In this document: positions 63,942-64,000 of the stretch, piece by piece | Numbering within the stretch: position 1 is the stretch's first letter | Layout: every line of letters begins with the position of its first letter | Source: Shinisaurus crocodilurus | Taxonomy: Eukaryota > Chordata > Lepidosauria > Squamata > Shinisauridae | Length of the DNA stretch: 64,000 nt | NCBI GenBank assembly: GCA_021292165.1 | Contig: CM037878.1 | Coordinates: 234,389,546-234,453,545, forward strand | Direction: 5' to 3' | Notes under the pieces: generated by a model | The model's input: the letters and a program-made list of their open reading frames with translations, nothing else | Told to the model about the DNA's origin: nothing | Databases searched by the model: none | Made by a program: the position numbers and the translations under genes

Positions 63942-64000
63942 CCAGTCCCTCTCTGTGGCGGTAAGTGCGGGTTTTAGGCAGTGGGGTGAGGTTCGGTGAT
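63942..64000 (+). other. Start of Ngaro 3' non-coding region
   Basis: Only 59 bases remain after the hydrolase stop. They show no clear match by eye to the left leader, so the expected terminal repeats must lie further right. Confidence 0.5.

Larger units (their letters stand above)
58085..64000 (+). mobile_element. Ngaro-like (DIRS-order) tyrosine-recombinase retrotransposon, 3' end outside window
   Basis: Base composition and CpG density rise sharply at about 58,085 and stay high to the window edge. Within it are, in order and on one strand, gag, reverse transcriptase-RNase H, tyrosine recombinase, and an SGNH hydrolase. A tyrosine recombinase instead of a DDE integrase, the absence of a protease, and the absence of a methyltransferase domain after RNase H point to Ngaro rather than classical DIRS1. 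SGNH hydrolases are known in vertebrate Ngaro elements. The coding frames are almost free of damage, and CpG is not depleted, so the copy is probably young. The split direct repeats expected at the 3' side would lie beyond 64,000, and the exact left end is not proven. Confidence 0.9.

Noticed and set aside
1..64000. CRISPR array, bacterial operon or prokaryotic origin
   Set aside because: No regularly spaced repeats with unique spacers, no ribosome-binding-site organised genes, and the repeat content is vertebrate throughout.

Overview
The window looks like intergenic DNA from a vertebrate, most likely a squamate reptile (lizard or snake). The evidence is the repeat content: L2-type and CR1-type LINE tails, L1 ORF2 remnants, two tRNA-derived SINE families, a 5S rRNA-derived SINE with a CR1-like tail, many short fold-back (MITE-like) elements, hAT and Tigger-type DNA transposons and long microsatellites. 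I recognise no host protein-coding exon, tRNA gene or intact rRNA gene. Most open frames in the first 58 kb are chance frames in repeats or AT-rich sequence.

Bases 1-58,080 are AT-rich, CpG-poor sequence crowded with dispersed repeats, many nested in one another. Several insertions can be read directly from their target-site duplications. A 996-bp hAT element lies at 5,500-6,495 (8-bp duplication GCAAGTAG, with the empty site visible in a related repeat near 49.7 kb). A 673-bp hAT element lies at 45,555-46,227 (GTGTATAG). A 5'-truncated L1 at 39,781-40,362 has a 15-bp duplication, and a minus-strand L1 at 30,102-30,826 also has a 15-bp duplication. A Tigger-like element at 39,231-39,482 sits inside a fold-back element. 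At 37.5-38.1 kb a SINE holds a fold-back element that itself holds a CR1-like fragment. Signals not explained by common repeat families include a perfect 41-bp inverted repeat at 50,764/50,941, a 23-bp perfect stem inside a 250-bp fold-back at 25.2-25.4 kb, and a pair of about 105-bp sequences 3 kb apart in opposite orientation that are about 89% identical (28,465 and 31,422).

From about 58,085 to the right edge the base composition changes sharply to GC- and CpG-rich. This is the left part of a tyrosine-recombinase retrotransposon of the DIRS order, closest to Ngaro. It has a roughly 1-kb leader, then gag with a double zinc-finger tail, reverse transcriptase-RNase H, tyrosine recombinase, and an SGNH-type hydrolase. 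The coding frames are long and keep their catalytic residues, so the copy looks young. The hydrolase frame follows the recombinase frame in phase, separated only by one TGA. Neither the recombinase nor the hydrolase has a usable upstream ATG, which points to frameshifting and to readthrough or a recent mutation. A 70-nt AT-rich segment ending just before the gag ATG has excellent splice signals. The 3' repeats expected for this class lie beyond the window.
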